From positions 124,001 through 188,000 of the forward strand of contig NZ_JACYTN010000004.1 in NCBI RefSeq assembly GCF_014841135.1: DNA of 64,000 nt, in the 5' to 3' direction. Below are positions 60,280 to 64,000 of the stretch, one piece after another. Source of the stretch: Paenibacillus arenosi (GTDB lineage: Bacteria; Bacillota; Bacilli; Paenibacillales; Paenibacillaceae). Every line of letters begins with the position of its first letter. Positions within the stretch are counted from its first letter, which is position 1. A program made the position numbers and the translations under genes. The notes under the pieces were generated by a model that saw only the letters and a list, made by a program, of their open reading frames with translations, had not been told where the DNA came from and searched no databases.

Positions 60280-60975
60280 TTACTTTGGAAGGGAAGCTAC
60301 TAACGTGCCGGGTGAAATTTCTAGAGTATATTCAAACGGGGTTCCCTTATGCGGGTATTTCGATGCAGGAGTTGGCCAGTGTACTTCAGCACTAGGCTTG
60401 CCTGAACCATGTGATGTAGGTGGCGTAGAGTTATTTGTCGTACAAGTAATCCAATTATTAGAGGAGTCTCTGTATTGAAACTCGCTGCAAATAACCGGAC
60501 TATGGGTTGTCGCCCAATTTGGCAATGGATCGGGAACACGACCAGCAGGGAAGTTTTGATCACATGCACCAACAACAAGCCGAACACTCGTTAACGTGCT
60601 GTAAATGCCCGGAAATGATTTTACAATAGCGCCATTCACAATGTAGTCCAACGCCGTTTTATATGCATTAATAGATAATTCAATTGGTACAACCTGACCT
60701 GGACGAAAGCTCCACGTGTCATCTCCGCCACTTCCAGTACGTGCCCACGTATAGAACCAGTGCCACTTATCGCCTTGGTGCTTAAAGCTTGTCGAGATTC
60801 CACATTCAACATGATGCCCTGAGCCATCCGCCGACAAATAAAAGTTGATAAATCCATTGCCATTTCTACCTTTAATAGAAGCTTCGGTCGGAATCGTCAT
60901 CGTAGTTTTGACGCCCGTCACTCCATTTACAGGTGTATACCATCTTGCCAATTTCGCATATTCCGTTGCGCTCAT
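60280..60975 (-). CDS. unrecognised 231-residue beta-rich protein
   Basis: 231 residues, rich in Gly, Ser, Thr, Trp and Tyr with few charged residues. No signal peptide, no transmembrane segment. Segments such as GFINFYLSADGSGHHVECGIS, WHWFYTWARTG and FRPGQVVPIELSIN suggest a beta-sandwich or lectin/concanavalin-like fold, but I cannot assign a family. ATG at 60975 follows AAAGGAG at 8 bases. Stands alone. Confidence 0.65.
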   Translation of the reverse strand: MSATEYAKLARWYTPVNGVTGVKTTMTIPTEASIKGRNGNGFINFYLSADGSGHHVECGISTSFKHQGDKWHWFYTWARTGSGGDDTWSFRPGQVVPIELSINAYKTALDYIVNGAIVKSFPGIYSTLTSVRLVVGACDQNFPAGRVPDPLPNWATTHSPVICSEFQYRDSSNNWITCTTNNSTPPTSHGSGKPSAEVHWPTPASKYPHKGTPFEYTLEISPGTLVASLPK

Positions 60976-61172
60976 ACAAACACTCCTTTGTTAGATAATT
61001 GATAGGAAATTCCGAATCCTATACTAAAGTGAAAAGTATGAAGTGTATAACAACCCTTAACAAAATATTTATAATATGTATTCTCATAGACAGCAGCAGT
61101 ACGGTATTCTGAAAATAGCACGTAGCACGTCCACAGAACTTTGTTCACACCTTACAGAAAGGAAGCTCTTTC

Positions 61173-62057
61173 ATGTATCCGATCGGTAAATTTTCAGAAC
61201 TATGCCATGTTCCTATAAAAACAATACGCTACTATAGCGATATTGGCTTACTCAAGCCCTCATATATTGATCCGGTGACTAACTATCGGTATTACGACTA
61301 TGACAGTATTCAAACTTTGAACAAGATTACCATTTTAAAAAGCTGTCAGTTGTCTTTAGCAGAAATACAACAAATGATAACGAATGCCGATCCATCTCAA
61401 TGGATGAGCATCTTGAGCCAGCAACTAGACAGATTAGAAGAACAGAAACAACAAATTAACTATCGAATCGAAGAAATTCATCAATTAAAAATTAAAATCC
61501 AACAAGAGCACGCCTTTATTCCGGGTCCTACTTTGTCCACCTGTTATTTAGAAAATAGAGAAGAGCAGGCCGTATATACAATCCGTAAAAAAATAAAGAT
61601 GACCTTTATCGATCATCTCGTTAAACAATTGTTCGAACGCATATATGCGTTTCAACTTGAAACTGCAGGCAAATTAATGGCCATATTCCATGAACGAGAA
61701 GATAATAAAAAAGAAGCCGACGTAGAGCTGCTAATTCCCGTGAAGCCGATGAAGGATTCCTATAAATTGGACGACTTCAAAATACGGGCCCGCGGAACAT
61801 ACGCGTGCATCACCGTTGAAGGCCCTTACTCCGAACTGGAATCAGGTTATATCATGCTATTAACATATATCGATGAACAAAATCTCATTCAGACGGGTCC
61901 TCCAATGGAGATTTACGAGCAAGGATTACTCCCTGCTACTATTGAAGCTCAAGATGCTAAGGATATTAAGCCAGATGTAACACGACATCCATCCGAATTT
62001 ATCACGAAAATAGTTATCCCCGTTATAACAGAAGACCTAAACGAGCTGCATATATAG
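61173..62057 (+). CDS. MerR family regulator with GyrI-like effector domain
   Basis: 294 residues, BmrR/BltR-like. Residues 1-70 are the winged-helix (VPIKTIRYYSDIGLLKPSYIDPVTNYRYYDYDS), a coiled coil (about 80-115) follows, and the C-terminal half is a GyrI-like small-molecule-binding domain (about 130-290; LETAGKLMAIFHE, MEIYEQGLLP). ATG at 61173 follows AAAGGAAG. No target gene is adjacent. It is followed by a terminator at 62080-62120. Confidence 0.9.
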   Translation: MYPIGKFSELCHVPIKTIRYYSDIGLLKPSYIDPVTNYRYYDYDSIQTLNKITILKSCQLSLAEIQQMITNADPSQWMSILSQQLDRLEEQKQQINYRIEEIHQLKIKIQQEHAFIPGPTLSTCYLENREEQAVYTIRKKIKMTFIDHLVKQLFERIYAFQLETAGKLMAIFHEREDNKKEADVELLIPVKPMKDSYKLDDFKIRARGTYACITVEGPYSELESGYIMLLTYIDEQNLIQTGPPMEIYEQGLLPATIEAQDAKDIKPDVTRHPSEFITKIVIPVITEDLNELHI

Positions 62058-62079
62058 AGGAGGAAAAAGTGTAAATTTC

Positions 62080-62120
62080 GGTGGGAGAAATGAGGGGAAG
62101 TCTCCCACCTTTATTTTTTT
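62080..62120 (+). terminator. intrinsic terminator of the GyrI-MerR gene
   Basis: GGTGGGAGA-AATGAGGGGAAG-TCTCCCACC, then TTTATTTTTTT. Confidence 0.9.
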
Positions 62121-62155
62121 CTACACAGTATGGAATGGTATTTATAAATTTTAAT

Positions 62156-62692
62156 TTAATAGCCTCCTGAGACCTCGCCTCGTTGCAATCGTTTCCGCAG
62201 CTTTCCCAACCCACGATACAGTATCGTTTTCGTAGAACCCAACGGAAGCCTTAACTCATCAGATATTGCTTGAATCGTATACCCTTGATAATATTTCAAT
62301 TGAATTACCTTTTTCTCATTTATATCTAACTCATCTAACATTTGCTGTAAGGTTACAGCAAGTGGTACATCCTCTGCTGACACGCTCGCACTATTTTGCT
62401 CCGTGTATTCGAGCGGGAATGGTATAATCTTTTTCCGCTGCTGCAATAGATGAATGGATTGATTAATAGCAATCTTTGTCATCCATGACTTTACATATCG
62501 CGGCTCTCGCAAGCTGCCAATTGACTTATAAGATTGATACGCGGTCTCCTGAACAATATCTGAGGCATCATCTTTATTTTTCACATACGTATAAGCAACT
62601 CGAAAAATAGTTCCCTCATACTGTTGGAATATTTCTAAAAATGCCTTGCTATTTCCCTTCTGTGCCTGTTCCACGAGCTTATGTATATCCAT
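62156..62692 (-). CDS. ECF-type RNA polymerase sigma factor
   Basis: 178-residue sigma-70 group 4 factor. Region 2 is at residues 10-80 (DDASDIVQETAYQSYKSIGSL) and region 4 at 110-170 with the HTH KYYQGYTIQAISDELRLPLGSTKTILYRGLGKL. ATG at 62692; GGGAG lies 12 bases upstream, which is long. No anti-sigma gene follows; the stop faces a converging MerR gene with 98 bases between. It may use a regulator elsewhere or be regulated through its own promoter region, which contains a palindrome at 62780-62799. Confidence 0.88.
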   Translation of the reverse strand: MDIHKLVEQAQKGNSKAFLEIFQQYEGTIFRVAYTYVKNKDDASDIVQETAYQSYKSIGSLREPRYVKSWMTKIAINQSIHLLQQRKKIIPFPLEYTEQNSASVSAEDVPLAVTLQQMLDELDINEKKVIQLKYYQGYTIQAISDELRLPLGSTKTILYRGLGKLRKRLQRGEVSGGY

Positions 62693-62779
62693 GTCACATC
62701 GGTTTCTCCCTTCCCTCTTACATTTATTAGATCACAATTGGAGGAATATGGATTTACAATTTGTTAAGTTTTATGAAAA

Positions 62780-62799
62780 ATCACTTCAGATTAAGTGAT
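62780..62799. promoter_or_regulatory. palindrome upstream of the sigma factor gene
   Basis: ATCACTT-CAGATT-AAGTGAT, seven-base arms around six bases, 88 bases before the sigma gene start. A regulator site is possible. Confidence 0.4.
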
Positions 62800-62826
62800 A
62801 AAATTTACATAAGTATATCGATACAC

Positions 62827-62852
62827 AAAAAAACGCCGATCAGGATCGGCGC
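62827..62852 (-). terminator. intrinsic terminator of the MBL-fold gene
   Basis: CGCCGATC-CT-GATCGGCG on the minus strand, followed by TTTTTTTG. Confidence 0.9.
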
Positions 62853-62877
62853 TGTGTATACTACATATGTAAGCAGC

Positions 62878-63801
62878 TCAAATCGTGCGTGGAGCCACAT
62901 TAGACTGCTCTATAACCAATTGTCCCTTCTCTACGAAGCAATCGATCTTCTTCGTGCGCTTTAACTCGCTTAATAAAGCTCTTACAATAGAGCTAATGGC
63001 CATATAAGCCGTACTATTATCCTCTATTTCATAATGTAGGAGTACTTCTTTTACGATCTGCTCGTAGGTCATCGCATTTGCACGAATGATGGCTTCAACA
63101 TCTTGCAAACATTGCTCTAACCTTTCGAGATGATCATGAACCAATTCCGATATATCGGTACAATAACCACCGTGGTTAAACACATAAGATGAAACAGCGG
63201 ATGCAGACAGCTTGTTGAAAGTTGCTCTCGCACCTTTAATATCACTGTAGTACAGCAGTTTCTGTCGCAATAGCGTCTGTTTTCCAAACAAAGCATCACT
63301 GCCGTATAAAATGTTGTCTGGTGTTATTACGCCTATCATATCTGGACTATGGCCAGGTAATGTTACAATCGCAAACGTAGCTCCATCAATTTGAATCGCT
63401 CCGTCTTCATACGAAATTATGTCTGTGACAACAACCTGACGTTTCACTTTCTCCTCCTCTAACAAGAGGGTTTCAGCAGCACCATAGGAATGGCTAAGCC
63501 AAGGATATTGAATAAATGGAGCAGATAACTCCGAGCTATAAACACGTAGATCTGGGTAATTTTCTTGCAAATAATGATTGCCACCGTATTGCTGAACATG
63601 TGCATGCGTATTAATGATGGCACTCACTCGGTATCCCATATTTCTTAGTAAACGATCCAGAGCTTTAGCAATTCCAGCATTCGGCCCACTATCTATTAAT
63701 ACAGCAGTACGATTCGCTTCATTTAAATAAACCCCTACTGATAATTTCCCAGACAAATAATAGCTAGAACCTATCGCTTGCAGCAGTTCTAATTTGAGCA
63801 T
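62878..63801 (-). CDS. MBL-fold protein with incomplete metal site
   Basis: 307 residues with the metallo-beta-lactamase fold. The usual HxHxDH is THAHVQQ, so the Asp and His of the second metal site are replaced by Gln. The later ligand His (LPGHSPDM), the bridging Asp (YGSDALF) and the last His (VFNHGG) remain. A one-metal enzyme or a binding protein is more likely than a typical two-zinc hydrolase. ATG at 63801 follows AAAGGGG at 13 bases, which is far; the start overlaps a partial reading frame from upstream by 38 bases. A strong terminator follows. Confidence 0.82.
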   Translation of the reverse strand: MLKLELLQAIGSSYYLSGKLSVGVYLNEANRTAVLIDSGPNAGIAKALDRLLRNMGYRVSAIINTHAHVQQYGGNHYLQENYPDLRVYSSELSAPFIQYPWLSHSYGAAETLLLEEEKVKRQVVVTDIISYEDGAIQIDGATFAIVTLPGHSPDMIGVITPDNILYGSDALFGKQTLLRQKLLYYSDIKGARATFNKLSASAVSSYVFNHGGYCTDISELVHDHLERLEQCLQDVEAIIRANAMTYEQIVKEVLLHYEIEDNSTAYMAISSIVRALLSELKRTKKIDCFVEKGQLVIEQSNVAPRTI

Positions 63802-64000
63802 CTGCCTGCCCGCCCCTTTCCATATCCCTATCCATTTGATTTAACTTCTTTATAGATGTCCATGAACCAATCTTGGACATGACTACATTATCAGCCAATA
63901 TGGGGAGTGAATGTCTATCTGGTTGACGTTCCAACTTGCTTGTATCTGCACACGCTGTTAACTCTTTCGCACAAGAAATTTCTGTTAGGGAATCCACTTC
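63764..64000 (-). CDS. possible C-terminal end of an upstream gene (partial)
   Basis: The frame is open from the window edge to a stop at 63764-63766, giving the last 78 residues of a possible protein. Composition is polar and charged (for example KKLNQMDRDMERGGQADAQ), compatible with a soluble C-terminal tail. It overlaps the start of the MBL-fold gene by 38 bases, consistent with a coupled operon. No family can be assigned from this piece, and it could be chance. Confidence 0.4.
   Translation of the reverse strand, partial: EVDSLTEISCAKELTACADTSKLERQPDRHSLPILADNVVMSKIGSWTSIKKLNQMDRDMERGGQADAQIRTAASDRF

Noticed and set aside
62055-62079. AGGAGG followed by GTG-TAA just after the GyrI-MerR gene
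   Set aside because: Looks like a ribosome site without a reading frame; probably chance purine-rich leader of the terminator.
1-64000. tRNA, rRNA, IS elements or prophage
   Set aside because: No rRNA-like stretches, no tRNA-like sequence noticed by eye, no transposase or integrase reading frames; a tRNA search program would settle small RNAs.

Overview
The window looks like chromosomal DNA of a low-to-moderate GC, Gram-positive, spore-forming Bacillales species, most likely Paenibacillus or a close relative. Evidence from the sequence: strong Shine-Dalgarno sites with frequent TTG and GTG starts, many U-tailed intrinsic terminators, a large SLH-domain surface protein, a 7TM hybrid kinase paired with a BTAD-type response regulator, a YkyA-type lipoprotein, TopB with C-terminal zinc fingers, and Mn-dependent pyrophosphatase. 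The genus is an inference from gene content. I saw no rRNA, tRNA, CRISPR array, insertion sequence or prophage.

Layout. 1-6 kb: start of an alpha/beta hydrolase, a ROK kinase/KDPG aldolase pair, three tandem TM2-domain genes, and an AbgT transporter. 6-16 kb: lipoprotein and polysaccharide deacetylase, TopB, an SDR, a MarR repressor facing an MFS exporter across three matching operator-like sites, glutathione peroxidase, and a membrane-anchored glycerophosphodiesterase. 16-26 kb: a translationally overlapping coiled-coil/AIM24 pair, two PLP aminotransferases (one HisC), and a five-gene cassette (glycosyltransferase, RfbF, RfbG, C-methyltransferase, NAD-epimerase/reductase) expected to make and perhaps transfer a CDP-linked C-methylated 6-deoxyhexose. 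A TipA-type MerR regulator with a 19-bp-spacer promoter follows.

26-40 kb: MurB, a YwaF-type membrane protein, a DUF2268 protease, a membrane-anchored L7/L12-CTD-like protein, and a small Cys-rich ORF coupled by a 4-bp overlap to a GT1 glycosyltransferase. Next comes the most interesting locus: a co-directional five-gene operon SWIM - HEAT-like - MoxR AAA+ - DUF5682 - VWA (39957 to 31888, minus strand), with a start/stop overlap or very short gap at three of its four junctions and a terminator at the end. It has the shape of a MoxR/VWA metal-dependent remodelling machine with dedicated accessory proteins; its substrate is unknown.

40-64 kb: PpaC, a MOSC protein, two unrecognised small genes, HAD phosphatase, aldo/keto reductase, an orphan type II thioesterase, NDH-2, a small HTH-like protein, an APH-fold kinase, a 1270-residue SLH protein, a dual-kinase two-component system, a BlaI/M56 antirepressor pair without a beta-lactamase-sensor domain, an unrecognised 231-residue protein, a GyrI-like MerR regulator, an ECF sigma factor without adjacent anti-sigma, and an MBL-fold protein lacking part of its metal site.

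Most genes are housekeeping or small accessory operons. The candidates for something new are the MoxR/DUF5682/SWIM operon, the Cys-rich ORF with its glycosyltransferase, the branched-sugar cassette, and the BlaI/M56 pair with an unusual sensor domain.
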